Positions 20,871-33,410 of a DNA stretch of 64,000 nucleotides are shown piece after piece. Source of the stretch: Hypholoma sublateritium FD-334 SS-4 (taxonomy: Eukaryota > Basidiomycota > Agaricomycetes > Agaricales > Strophariaceae). How positions within the stretch are numbered: position 1 is the first letter of the stretch; each line of letters starts with the position of its first letter. The notes beneath the pieces were generated by a model. That model made no database searches. It saw nothing but the letters and a program-made list of their open reading frames with translations, and had not been told where the DNA came from. A program made the translations under genes and the position numbers. The stretch spans positions 570,444 through 634,443 of the forward strand of contig KN817531.1 of the NCBI GenBank assembly GCA_000827495.1. Reading direction: 5' to 3'.

Positions 20871-20910
20871 TCCTCCAGAGCCCCAGAAAAATAGCAGCGC
20901 GCACCCAAAT

Positions 20911-23900
20911 TCAGACCGGAGAGTTCACCTCGGACGGCATCGTCGTGTCCATCTCAACAAACACGCTCTCCTCGTCCACCGCAAAGCTCTCCTCGAACTC
21001 TTCGAGCAAATCCCGCGTCTCGCCCACGATAGCATGCAGTGCCTGCGCCCGTGTCCACGTCTGCAGCCCAGCGTCCTCGTCGCCGTCCCTCGCCGCGCCC
21101 ACGCCCGGCAGCGGCAGCAGCAGCTCGTACCCCATGTACGCCTGCACCCCGCGCACGCGGCGGTACGTCTCCTGCACCAGCTTCAGCGAACGAATCCGCG
21201 TCGCCTTCGCCGCCGGCGCCGACGCCGCGCCCTCCGAGTCCCCGGACCCCATTCTGCTCACGCGCACGCCGCCGATGAGGGGCGACGCGCCTGGGGAGGG
21301 CGCGAGCGGCGACACCGGCCCGAGGTGGACGATCTTGGGCAGCGCGCCTGCGCGCGGCGGCGGCGTGACGGGCGAGAGCTGGTACCCGGGGCGCCGGCTG
21401 GGCACGTCGAGCCGTCCGGGGATGTCGAGCAGCGACGGCGACGGCATGAGACTCGACGACGCGGGCATGATGCGCGGCGACGAGTCCGGGGATGGCCCGA
21501 ACCCCGACGCGCGCTGGCGCGCCTTCGAGAAGAGCGAGGTGGACAGGCGGCGGCTGCTCGGCGACGCGAGCATGGGGCTGGCGCCGCCGCGCCCCCACTG
21601 CTGTTGCAGCAGGGCCTGGTCCAGCGCAACGACTTTTTCCATCGTCAGCACCTTCAGTTGCATTCGGAGGGGACTGCGGTATGCACATGCGAACTCCAAA
21701 ACGGACCACAGAGAGTAGTCTATGATGCGGGGCCGGCGATGGGCGAGCATCCGCTCGGTGTGCGAAAAAGGAGAACCCGGTCGGCTGGGATCTGGCGACG
21801 TGACAAACAGAGATGATGACGAGGCGGACATGTCGAATTGGTTGCTGTTGCGGGGCGATCCGGTAGGGGTTGTTGTCGCGGAATTTGGTTCGTTCTTCAG
21901 CGCAAAGTCCGCGCTCCCTTCTGCTAGCATCAACCTGAAGAATTCTGCCAGCCGCTCCCAGATACCCAGTCTGGGCAATGATGAGATGTCCGCAGCACCC
22001 CGGATAACAATGACTTTGATGACCTGTAGCGCCGTCATTAAAGTAGGTAGGTGGGAGCGGTAGAAAGCGTCTTGTCGCTCTTTGCCGCCCGACTTCGCGC
22101 GCGTGAATGAACCAGCCAGACGGCCCAGCTGTCGTGTCCCGTCGGCGTCCCTCCTGCTATTCTGACATGCCGTCATGGCGTATGAAAGAATGCGAACCCA
22201 GGCAGCCGCCAATGTGAAGCGATGATCTTCGTTCATCAATCCGCTGGAAAGGACCTGTGCCTCCGTTTTCATTGAGAGCGTAAGCGGAAGAACGACGGCA
22301 GAAAGGTATTGATAGGTGGGCGCTCCATTCTCAAGGACAGAAATAATGTCGGTTCCTTTGAAAAGGATGCTCTCGGCCACTAGAGATATCAGAATCGGGC
22401 GATAACGAAGGGTTAGGGCCTGGTTTTTAGAGGCAGCATCATTGCAGGCGGCGAGACCCACGGTACAGATTTGCTCGACAACGACCTGGCAGAAAGATGA
22501 ATCAGAGGCGTAAAGGGCCATTTCCGATAGTTTAAGGACAGTTTCAAGAACGCCAGTGAAGTCAAGTAGCGATATGTGCATCTGCAGAAGCGACGACAGT
22601 TCGCGCATTAGCGCAACGACTGCTTTCGGGCTGGCGTGCCCTTCGCGAAGGAGAACAGTCTTCACAAAATCGTCCAGGAAGCGCGAAAGAATCTCCAGGT
22701 CGGCTTCCTCCGCGTCTTTGACGAGACTCTTGACGACGTCGAAAGCGTGACGAGTGATGTCTGGTGACATCTTACCCCCAGCCGTGCCGTATGCAAGTAT
22801 AAGCCGCAGGTAGTCGATCCGCAGCGTTTTTGGATCACTGGGTAACCTATCTCTGTCCTTGCTGCGCTCCGCTGTTTCTGGAGATGAACCGACAAAGGTA
22901 GCATCCTCGGCGCTCGCCGCAGGCTTCAGTGTATTTTCGTTGTGCTTGGCCTTCGCAAAAGCCTTGTTTAGAATCTGCCCTAACGCGGTGATGCCCTCCG
23001 TGAGCAGCGTCTGCGCTCTCTGCGCCGCATTGTAGAGGTGTGGTGTGAGGAACAATAACAACCGCAAAAAGTGCTCCGCGCGTGCAATTGACAAGTCGTG
23101 CGCGATGACCGTCCAGAACAGCCGCACGAGGTCAGGAATGTCTAGGCGGTTGTTCTCGTACTCTTCGGGGAGCATGAAGGACATATGCCGGCCGGTGTCT
23201 GACTCAACACGCTTGATAGATGCGAGGAACGCTTGAGGTTTTTCATCGGCGGTATGCAGCATCAGTGCTTCTCGTTCTTCGGCGCGGTTAGCGTTGTATA
23301 TCCCGGCGATATCTGCTGCAGTAACCTGCACGCCGCGCCGGAGTGAAACAATCAAGTCAAAGACGCCTTTTGAAAACCAGGGTGCGTCGATATTGGGGAG
23401 CATCGTCATTTGACCCGCAACGTTTATCGTCTGGTATAAGAAAGATTCCTTGTGAAGCGCGTAAAACCTGTTGACCGCGTATTCGATCGCGTTCCGTATG
23501 CCCTTGTGCACCGTCGTCTCAGTGTAGACTTTGATAAGCGCGGGCATGAATAATGTATACCCGCTTCCTGAGGTGAATAACCGGCGGAAGCGCGTGCTCG
23601 CCACCATCAGCGCTGTGAAATCAGTCAGCACAGCTGCATAAATACGAGGGGCTGACCTCACCTATCAACACATGGCTCACGATGTTGATGTCGTCGCCAT
23701 GAAGAACGAGTGCGCGGTTCAGGCCGTCGACTAGTACCGCGAGCTCGGCGCGGTCACTCAGATGGCGCGGCATTGAGCGGAAGATCTGCGCGATGAGAAG
23801 CACCGAACTACGCGCCACCATCAGCGAAAGAACTTCCACCTCTTCGCTGCGGGCGACCGACCGCGCGTGCCTGGGCGCGAAGTCGGGAAGCTCGAGCACA

Positions 23901-26900
23901 CGGGGCGGTCCGCCGGCCTCAAGCGCCGGAAGTGCGAGTGTGGACATGTTCTTGCGCACGACCTGCACGTCCAGCGCGCTGCGCTTCAGCATGGCGAGGA
24001 AGAACATGTTCTGCGCGACGCGCACAAATGTGATTGACACTAGGCGTGCGGTAGGTGTCTCGAACGGGTCCACGTTGTCGACATCGTCCGGGCCGCGCGG
24101 GAACATAATCCCCTTCGGCGCAGTAGGCGCGAACCACAGAGAGCCGGTGGGGACAACAAAGTGGTCGATCTTGGCGCGCCGGATCTCGCGCATCGAGAGT
24201 GCGCTGACCTGAGGCGCGAGGCACGCAAGGATGGGCATGATTAACCCAAAGTTGGCGAGGGCACCGGGCTTCGTCTCCGCTCGCGCAAGCAGCTTCAGAA
24301 GCCCAGCCAGGTTGTTGAAGATATTGTGCGCTGTGGGCGGTGGTAGCGCACGGCGCACATGCAGCAGAGCTGCGAGAGTGGTGACCGCACGGGGCACGTC
24401 GTGTCCTTCACCCGCTAGCAGGTCCAACGCGGGGCGGGTGAGCAGCGCGGGGTCGTTACGCATGAGGTCCAGCAAAGTTGTGCGCGCAGCGGCTGCGACC
24501 GCGAAGTTTGGGTCTGCGACTAGCGTACATAGCCGCGGGAATACAAGCGTGAGCGGAGGCACGAACACCGCGCGGCGCCGCACACCGCTGGCCACCCCGC
24601 CCGCGCTGCTGCTCCGGCGCAGTAGACCTTGAGCGTCTTCAGAGGCTTGCTGTGAGTATTCTCGTTGTGCGCGCATGTTGCGTGCGTGCTGTGGGCTGCC
24701 CAGGGGGGATGTCGGGCCACCGACAGCATCCGTCGTGCCCACCTCCTGTCGGTCCCACTGCGCAACAGGAAGGATCGAGAATGGCGTTTTAATGAGCTCG
24801 TTCCGCGGGTCGATGATGACACCGTCCTCGTCCGTCCAGCCGAGTTCAGCCAGGCGTCGGCGCAATTCAAGCGGTACATCATCAGAATCGCGGGCCTCTT
24901 GCGGGTCTGCAGACGGCACATAGAGCGGACTGCCAATATCCGTAGCGATGAACGGCAGGGGAGGGCGCGCAAGCTTGAATGGGCGGTGCGTTCGATCGGC
25001 GACGAAGTTCTGCGTCGTGATTTGAAACCGCCAGTTCGTGAGCACACCAACTTTACGGACCGCCTCCAGGCGTGTTGTATCGTCCGAGCTAGTCATCTCC
25101 GTTAACACACGTCACGCCTAGACAAAAACATAGCGACTGACGACTGCAAATCGAGCTCAATCATTGTGCGCACGTCCATCGGCGCTTTCTCCGTGCATTG
25201 CATAAGCATAAAGCAAGCCTACAGAGTGCACATGTCAGCTAACGACCATAATTATGCCACAAGTACACACCGAGGCCGTCAATGACGCGTCCACATTGTC
25301 CAAAAGGCAATGCTGCCAAAGCACCGGGGCCAGTACCAGGGCATCCTCCGCGGTCACCAAACCCGACATCGTAACGAACAGCTTCAGAGCCTTGCCCATG
25401 TATCCCTTCGCCAGGGACTCAATGATCGGGCGGCGCTGTGCGAACTCCGCGGCAAGATCGACCTGACTAGCACCGTCGGTGGACACTGTAGGTGTCATTA
25501 TGTGTACTGTAGCCGCCAACATTGTCGTGTGCCGCTGAGATTATAAAGTCAGTGCTGAGAGCACTGGTCAGAAATGGAGACCGATTACCTTATGCCGCTC
25601 CTGAACGCCGGCCTGAGCGGTGAGGTACAGGTCTTGGATACGCTTCACGGCGCGGTCCACATCCTGCTCCAAGTCGCCAATATATTCGTCCTCGATATAT
25701 GTGTGGAACCATTGCAATGTGCGCGCGAGCCATGCCGCCCTGCACACACAATCAGTGACCTGCGCTGGAAATGAAACGAGATCACGAACGGTTTCAGCGA
25801 TCGGGTGAGCAGCCGCAGTTCGCGGAACAGCATACAGAGCAGCATGCGCAGAGCCGGGGCGAGCGGCGCCGCGCGTTCCTACACTCAAGCGCCGTTATCA
25901 GTACTTTTGGCGTCTCGTCTCAAACCCTAGAAAGCAGACGTCACCCACTTGCACTTCTATCATAGCCCATACACGCGTCTCCAGCGCACCAGCAAAGCGC
26001 ACCACGTCCCCCAAGCCCCCCTCCCCGCCCGCGCTCGCCGGAATGGTCTCCTTCCTGCGCCTAAGTACCCGCACCGCACCGACGAGTTCGACAAGCAGCA
26101 CGAGCTGCCCAATACGCGCATCGCCGTGCGGTGCGCCACCGCGCGCCCCGCCTAGTAGTGCAACGCAGACCATCTCCGCGTCGCGGACCCAGTAATCCGC
26201 CACATGACGAGCGTGCGTGAGCATCGTGCATAGGTGCAGGGCGACGGCGGTGTCACGATCCGATGCCGCGCACACGAAGAGCGGTTTGAAGAATACGAGG
26301 GGGAGCGAGCGAGCGAGCGTTGTGAGAAACTCAGACACTTGCGGGGAGGGGTGCAGCGGGGGTTGCTCGATGAGTTGCTAAAGAGGCGACAGGAATAAAG
26401 CTTTCAGCGCGCAGTGCAAAAGGAGAAGAGAGCTAGACTTACGTCGTTCAGTGGCGGCGCAAGTGTCGAGAACAGCGCCGCCACGGTCTTCTGTGGCAGA
26501 TGTGTGAGTAGCGCCGACAAGACGCAAGTGCATTTCTCCCAGCCATCTGTGATCTGGCATAAAACAACACACCGTCAGAGTGAGTACACACACCGAATTA
26601 GAGCACTTACTGTCTGCAACAGCGCCGCCTCTAGCGCCGCCTTCCACGGGCTACTCCCTCCCGCATCGTACCACGCACATACACGGGTCCGCGCCCAACT
26701 CACGGCGCCCTGCAGCCCCTGTCCCGCATCCGAGCCAAATACATCGTTCATGCCGGCTGTGCCACCCACGCACAGCAGTGCGAGCACCGTACCCGCCACG
26801 GCCTTCCGCGTTCCACTTATCAGAAGCGCATCGAGCTCGGCGCCGCGGTCGAGCGCCGCTGCTTCTGGGATCACTCTGCTCTCTAGGACTGTGACGATCG

Positions 26901-28653
26901 CGGAGGGGAGTGCGGCGCCTGCAGGGCCTGCGCCAAAGAAGTCAGCAGACGAGTCCGCTGAGGACGACGATGGGAGACGTCTAGGCTGGCCGGGTGACGG
27001 AAGCGGTGAGGCGGGCGGCGCGCCCAAGGGGACGAGAAGCGATCCCGAAGCGCGACAGAAGCTATGTGCTCTCCGCACTGCAATAGCGGCCTGTAGAGTA
27101 GACCATCTGTCTGGCGCGTAGTGGGGCCAGTATCTCTTAAAGGTAAAATTCAGCATGATCCGAAAACCATCGGATGAGCAGATGGACGGACGTACCTCCA
27201 GCGCAAAGCACAGGAGCCACTCGCCTGTCCCAGGCGCATTCTCGATCGTGGCAACGAGCGCCTCTGCGAAGAGCGCAGCGCGTACATTATCGGGGTAACG
27301 CCGGTCTGTGACGTTGAATTCGGTGGCATACACCTCTTCTATCCTGTCATCTTCGACCTCGCCAAGGGATGCATCCATGAATTGCGGGATCAACTCCTGC
27401 ACAAGGCCGATGTCGGGGTGCGGCGGCTGCGCAAAGTTGGCGGGTTTGAGAGTGTACCCGGCAGACGTCGTGAAGGAGGGTGACTGAGGGTAGGGTACAG
27501 GCCTCGCGGACGCGGGCGCGCCGGACGAGCGGTATAGTGCAGCAAGGAGGAGTAGCAGGCCGCTTGCAAGAGAGTGAAAGCCCTGCGGTGTCAGCAGAAT
27601 GCGACCACGCTCACCCGGGACTACAAGGCGCCAAAGAACGCCCAGAATACGCGTACGCGTCCCGCCCGGCGCGAGGCTCGCCGCTGCGCGCGTGCACCAT
27701 AGCGCCCGCGCAACAGTGGCCGCCTCGGCTCCCGCTGCCCAGCTGTTCGCAAGCAACTCGAACGCGTCGACGGCGGTCACTTGCTCCTCGTCGACGCGCA
27801 TATATGGGTACCGGGTGGCGCCAAGAAACGGGCACAGTAGCGTGGACAGCACCTGCGGTTCATGTGGGAGCGTCGTCGTGCGAGCTTGCGGTGCCTCCCC
27901 AGCGTGGCGTAGCAATGTCTGATGCAAGACGCGGAGCGACGGAGACCCACCACCTGCTGAAAGGAGCGATGTCGCGGACACGGACTGCGGGCGCCGTAGG
28001 TAATCGCCTCGTATGCCTGCCGGCTCTTTGGTCTGCCGCAACTGCTCTCCATCCCTCGCGAGCACACATGCGCGACGCAGTTCCTCGCCAAAACGCCGCG
28101 TATCGTCCGTGCTCTCCTTAACCTGCTCGACTACATGACGAAAGCGAGCGAAGCGCGACGGTTTCGGGGTGCCTGCGCGGACGGATGACTGCGCAGACGG
28201 CGGGCGCTGTGGGGGAGTACCAGGGCGGCTCACAGCTGGGAGGACGTGCTGACGAAGGTTTTCCCAGCGCGCGCGCGTCGGCGAAGGTGTTACTTGTGCT
28301 GTGTCCGTGGAGAGCGCCCGCAGCGGGACGGGGGCAATAGCTATGGGCCGCACAGGCTCGAGGCGTGTTCTTGCATGGGTCATGTCAAAATCAACTTGGG
28401 TAAGGGGCGTCGTGGACGGGGTGGGCTCCGTTGAGCTCCGTTTCGCCTGTGGCGCATGGATGGTGTGATCATGCTCGTCGTCGGCCTCCTGCACGTCGGA
28501 GAGGTCGAACGGGTTCAGTGGGCGGCCGACCTGGGGAAGAGGTTCATGGTCGGCGGATGAGTTACGGGTGGAGATGGACGACTTCGCGGAATCGAAAGAA
28601 AAGAGGCGTCTAGATCTTGGGCCCCGGCGTTGCTGCTGGTCGTCGGTTGGCAT
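20911..28653 (-). CDS. Giant helical-repeat protein, about 2,300 aa (UNC80-like candidate)
   Basis: Eight or more long exons join in frame over 7.7 kb. The start at 28653 (MPTDDQQQRRGPRSR) was chosen because a TATA box lies about 70 bp upstream and would itself overlap the earlier in-frame ATG (28719). The N-terminus is a serine/proline-rich disordered region with a central helical block (ARFRHVVEQVKESTDDTRRF). The rest is dominated by HEAT/ARM-like amphipathic helices. A distinctive segment in the exon at 25108-23660 contains RLEAVRKVGVLTNWRFQIT, LARPPLPFIATDIGSPLYV and PLELRRRLAELGW. The last 250 residues include a disordered SP-rich stretch (21260-21700) and then a helix. That segment recalls the C-terminal part of UNC80, a scaffold of the NALCN/Cch1 cation-channel complex, but this is from memory and uncertain. 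A Tao3/Mor2-type morphogenesis protein or another HEAT scaffold is the alternative. Introns near 25100 and 25890 are less secure. Confidence 0.7.
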
Positions 28654-28719
28654 GGTCCGGGCGCAAGTCTGCGTCACCGTCGAAATAATTCGCTCGGCGT
28701 CTTCCCACGGATATGCCAC

Positions 28720-28727
28720 TATAAATA
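28720..28727 (-). promoter_or_regulatory. TATA-like box of the giant gene
   Basis: On the minus strand the sequence reads TATTTATAG about 70 bp before the preferred start codon at 28653. It favours that start over the in-frame ATG at 28719, which would overlap the TATA box. Confidence 0.4.
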
Positions 28728-28734
28728 CCGGACC

Positions 28735-30198
28735 AGGCGGCTATGAAGGTAGGCCTCATGATGTGCGATTATACTCAAGCAGAAGTCGTGCTTCTCAGAA
28801 AATAGAGAGGAGATCGATGTTTCTGCAGCATTCAAACAGTCAGAGACGTACTTCAAGTGTTTGTAGTGAATCGCACTACAGTGTGGACATAGGTACCATC
28901 AATCAATTGAAACTTCTCACGGTTGTTCTGCGACTTGTGAACGCTCAAAGTCAAAACGCAGTCAGAAAGTATTCCCAGTGGCTGGGGAAATATTTTGTAT
29001 GGCATGGTTCTGAACCTCTAGCTCGGTCGAGCAATAAAACGCTCCTTTTTTGGCGCTTCTGAATCATATTACGCTGCCTTGAAGAACTTCTCTGTTGTCG
29101 GAGCGTGATAGAGAAAAATCCAAGAAAAATCACACAAGGCACATGTAGTAATGGTTGTACAAACGCTTGAAAGTTGATGACAATGAGGACGTTCTCTCGG
29201 GTCATTGAATCAAATCGCCAATAATGGGCACTACTATTGAGTCATTTCATTTGATAGACTTGTGTCTAACGCCTCATGTTAGCAATCGTGATAATTATCA
29301 GTGACCTCCGATATTCTTCGGATTTCAATCGACAGATTAACATGCTCCGAGGTCTCATGTCGGGCCTTGAACGTACTACGGGACTTATATCTCACAGCAC
29401 ATATTTCCAAATTAATACAAAGCAACAACTCAAGAACGATACAGGCATGACGACTCTGCCTGACTCTGCGCGACGCCAGCTTTTTGTCAGTAGAAATCAG
29501 TTGCACCACAGTTGGAAAATCTAGACCCGACGCATAACCGCACCAGTACCACCTATTTCGTGGGCGGCACACTTTCAATAGACCCCCAGGACGATAGCTA
29601 CACGTCGTCATTTAGTCGACCACACGGAGAAGCGTTGTAAGGCGTTGAAGAGACGCTCCTTTTTCAGTACTTTGAAATACACGAACTGCGGAAGAAAAAT
29701 CTGTCGTCAGATCTCAATGAAAAGGAGTCAAGCAAGTCATTTCCGTGGGCGAATCATGTCTATTATCGGAGCCCAGCTAAAGCAAGACACACCACGCTTG
29801 CTCCAGTGGCACAGAAGCTCCATGTCACGTTCGATGTCGGATTACCATTGAAGGAAATATATACTGCATCCAGACGGCTCCACTGACATTGTGCCTCGTG
29901 AAATCTGTGATAGTTATCAGCAAGTCGGAGGAATTTCAATTTTACGGGGCAGTTCAAGTGAATGCACTCCGCTGCCATATGCTGAGCCTCCAGACCAGAG
30001 GTTCCTGCTCAAGGAGCCGATGCGTTAGTAGATTTCAATCTAGTAACGAGAGTAGAAGCACAAACCTTTTTACCCAGAATGGTACGTTGAAGCTCACGCT
30101 ACAGATTCTCTTGTGGACATTGGAAATGCATAAATACAGACAATTATTCGATAGTTTTGCGACCACATCTCTCTCATATCGTTCCCACCAGCTTCACT
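28735..30198. other. Intergenic, no supported gene
   Basis: Short frames only, with no domain and no consistent splice structure. The region between two divergent genes (giant protein, minus; basic protein, plus) probably contains both promoters. Confidence 0.45.
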
Positions 30199-31132
30199 AT
30201 GTCTTCAAATCAGGACCCGACCAAACTCAGTTTTTTCCAAAAGAGAAAGGTGGTTACCGAGATTGGCGGAAGGTTGTCTCATCACCAGCAAGACGTTATT
30301 GAAAACGAAGTTGATTCGAACGTTAAAAGTGATGCCCTTGACGGTATTGACCGGTTCGTTCATCTATTTCATGTGGATTTTACTGTCAATGTTGCTCAAA
30401 AGCATGACATAGGTCTCGAGTACAGTGGGATAACACAAGGAAGGCAGTACAACCAATTCCGTACTTCTTCCAGCGTCCGGAGGCCTCAAAAACTTTTGAG
30501 ATACAAAATTTAGAGAACACCGTCGAGTCAAGACATAAATACTATAAAGTACATCCATTGTTTCCAAGTCAACAACGCTGCTGATTTTCTGATTATCTAC
30601 GATAGAGAAAATCTTCTGAAGCCGCGCAGGGTCGAACGAGTAATAGGATCGACCCCAACCAGAGCCAGACATACCACGACGACTCTACCATTCGGCCCTA
30701 CGAGCAACCAAGTGTTGCTCAACCGCTTACCGCCGATCCTGAGTACGGAGAGCCCACCTCTCTCATGCCACCCCCAAGGTGTGTATTATACACCAAATTT
30801 TTATTTTGATATCTACTGACATTTTACGACCCAGGAAAACTGGAAAGGCGAAGATGATATCTGTCCCCGAAGATGCACAAACATCAGCAGCGGTAGCCAC
30901 GCCAAGGTAATTACGTGCAGTCAGCGCAGCGGTTGTCCATAAATAACACCGACTTTAAATTGAAGCCTCGAGACACTCAAAACTCTCAAAGCAAAAAAGA
31001 GCTTTAAACGGTAACTAATCTACGTGAATATTTTCAATTGATTACAAACTGAGTAAATATTTTATCAGCGGGCACAAGCATAGTGGCACATTTGGCCAGA
31101 ACATCGACACAGCTGAGTACAAGAACGAGTAG
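30199..31132 (+). CDS. Unrecognised basic, polar protein (six or seven exons)
   Basis: Exons join into about 240 residues, ending at TAG 31130-31132. The start is MSSNQDPTKLSFFQKRKVV. Later exons include PIPYFFQRPEASKTFE and ENTVESRHKYYK. They also include the acidic/proline patch EYGEPTSLMPPP, the lysine-rich KTLKAKKSFKRGHKHSG and the end IDTAEYKNE. The last four introns have good GT-AG borders and consistent phase. The first intron (donor GTTCGTTC after ...DGIDR, acceptor CATAG near 30412) is weak. There are no transmembrane segments or recognised domains, and the composition suggests a disordered nuclear protein. It lies 550 bp upstream of the tandem kinase pair. Confidence 0.5.
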
Positions 31133-31685
31133 GTAAATTGATCCAAGAGCTGTAAATCATTGTTTGTAGGCAGAATTCGGGTATAAGAATGGCTATAAAT
31201 GTATCTTCAAGTGTATATAGACAGAACGACAAATATATGGTGTTGAATGAACTAGTGATTACCGGCTTGATTTTCCGTCAGTGGGTATCGATTACTACTT
31301 ATCTTTCCGCTGATCTGCAGCGCAGGTTTGGTCCCGTAGTAATTTACAGTATTGAGTAAATGCCGTCAATGGCTTAATATTGCTTTATCAAAGATTCATA
31401 TGCATAAATCCTTATTTACCGGGACGTACGACTGACACGGAATAATAATAAAAGAAACTGTACTCTTCAAAGTTGCTTCAAAGCACTGTGCGGTCGAGTC
31501 CAATAGATCTCCGGCACAATTCCGGCAAGTTTTGCCGGTTACAAGTTCGTGGGAACCATCAATATATTTAATCCCCGCCGCCTTCGTTGGTATGAACTTG
31601 AAGATGAGTTGCAAACTCTCTACCTTTCTGCCACCAACTCAACGACACCACGGCTCACTATTACCACACATACGACAATCTTCGA
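31133..31685. other. Intergenic; upstream region of kinase gene 1
   Basis: The last 65 bases resemble the bases just upstream of kinase gene 2 (TCTGCCA-CA-CTC-ACGAC), so the tandem duplication extended at least that far upstream. No other feature is seen. Confidence 0.4.
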
Positions 31686-33017
31686 ATGTCTCTACCCGCG
31701 AACAGATCCAAGGTACGAGGCGATCACCTACTACAGCCTTGGGAAGAGTTCTGGGTAATCCATCGACCGTTCCTGTTGGAACGTGGGTACAAATTGCGCA
31801 ACAGATATGACGCAAATTGGATACCCTCATGGTACGACAAAAAGGCGAAGATCGTTTATTGTTCTGATTCCCTAAGTGCCCCAGTAAGTGATATCCTCGC
31901 CTCGTCATTGTACAATACGTATCGATGACAAGTTCATTTTCTATTCTTGCAAGGCCCAGCAGATATTGGATGCCGTCCGTGTCTCTGATGGTAAAAAGGT
32001 CATATTGAAAGTTGTGGATATCAACAAAGATATTCCAATACTAGACTATCTCAACTCTCCTGCACTGCTCGCTGATGAACGAAACCATACCGTTCCAATT
32101 CTTGACAAGTTCCCAGTCCCTCACGAAGAACACCTCACTTGGATTGTCATGCCATTCCTCTTGATGTTCCATGCATTTATTCACCCGTTTCAATACGTCA
32201 GCGAAATCATAGAGCCCGTCACTCAATTTCTTGAGGTGGGCATCATGTGAAAAATGTCAGCTTTTATGCTATTGACGTATTTTTATGCGTCAGGGCCTTG
32301 AGCTCATGCACGAACACGGAATTGCGCATCGGTAAGACAAAGATCTCGAGATCGAAGCATATATCTGACAGGTATTTTGCCTAGAGATGCGTGTTTCTTC
32401 AACCTCATGGTTGACTCAACAAAACTGGTGCCAGATGGAAATGTCTCCTTTCTTGATTCTTCAAGAACGGAAGACTGGAGCCGCCTTTTAACCCCCGTTG
32501 AGCGGCGGTCCGTGGCACCATTGAAATATTATTTCATAGATTTCGAGACAGCCATTCGCTTCTCCCCGGATACCAAAAACCCGCGCTGCGTTGGGAGATT
32601 CGGCCAGGAACACGAAGCACCTGAACTGTCCGAAACCATTCCATATAATCCTTTCAAGCTAGATGTGTATCAGTTGGGCATGATTTTTCCGCCTTTATTC
32701 GAGGTGAGTGAGAATTTGGTGCAAGCGATTGCATATTAACATCGCTACTATGTGAGGTCTACGATGGAATGGAGTTTCTAGTGCCGTTGCATGAAGCGAT
32801 GACCCGCGCAAATCCCGACGAGCGCCCGACAGCGGCGGAAGCCAATGTTATGTTCAAGAGCATGATTTCGTTGTTCACGGAGGCTGACATGCTAAAGCGG
32901 ATCTGGGATAAGCGTACCCCGCTCAAACATCGTCGCAGGATCGAAAATCCAAAGCCTCGGAGGACCTTACGGACCCAAATATCACGTATCTTTCGTGTAG
33001 TGAAAATTCAATCCTGA
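31686..33017 (+). CDS. Kinase-like protein, tandem copy 1 (DFE in place of DFG)
   Basis: Predicted fungal protein-kinase-like domain of about 370 residues in five exons. It starts MSLPANRSKV. Motifs in order: a beta-strand lysine segment (SDGKKVILKVVDINKD), hinge region (LTWIVMPFLLMF), catalytic loop EHGIAHRDACFFNLMVD (HRD and the catalytic-loop N present), and YYFIDFETAIRF. In the last, the expected DFG is DFE. GRFGQEHEAPELS and PYNPFKLDVYQLGMIF correspond to the activation-segment end and the F-helix, and NPDERPTAAEAN to the C-lobe RPTA motif. The glycine-rich loop is weak. HRD and the metal-binding D are kept, so activity cannot be excluded, but the missing glycine suggests an atypical or pseudo-kinase. 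The nearest relative is its neighbour at 33411. Confidence 0.75.
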
Positions 33018-33410
33018 CCCATTCCTTGCCAAATTTTCTACATCCAGTATCCACACAAGCCTGAGTGGTTAGGTCTCTGACAGTCACCTTTCTCTTTCCC
33101 TTGGTCAGGGATCAGTAGGCGCTTGGTAGACGCCGCACTGAAAGACGATACGTCTGTTGCAAATCGTCATTCACAGACACTCGTGATTGATGATACGGCA
33201 ACCATACATACAGCTTTCCAGTATGTAAACACTTTCATAGAAAAAGGTTTGGATTGGGTGGTACGTATTGAGGTGAAATATCACACAATTCAACCCCCGC
33301 CCGCTATTAATTATTGATTGCCATGTTCCGAGGTCTGCTTTCGTTCTGCCATCACCTCGACGACGATTTCTCACCTTGAACGTTCTTTTTGCCCATACGC
33401 GACCTCTTCA
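33018..33410. other. Spacer between tandem kinase genes
   Basis: It contains GCCTGAGTGGTTAGG (33059-33073), which resembles a tRNA A-box, but no B-box or cloverleaf follows. Otherwise nothing is seen. Confidence 0.35.

Noticed and set aside
20762..21816. Two long plus-strand frames (over 300 codons each)
   Set aside because: Both are antisense shadows of the serine/proline-rich 3' exon of the giant gene, with arginine/alanine-rich composition typical of such shadows.
27480..28121. Plus-strand frame of 213 codons opposite the giant gene
   Set aside because: It is antisense to a clearly coding exon and is open because of GC bias.
31713..31736. Possible 24-nt intron in both kinase genes (GTACGAGG...CTACAG; GTAATAGG...CTACAG at 33438)
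   Set aside because: It is open, in frame and similar at the protein level in both copies (V-x-GD-x-LLQ), so it is more likely coding.
33059..33150. tRNA-like A-box (GCCTGAGTGGTTAGG)
   Set aside because: No matching B-box, acceptor stem or anticodon arm follows, so a tRNA cannot be supported.
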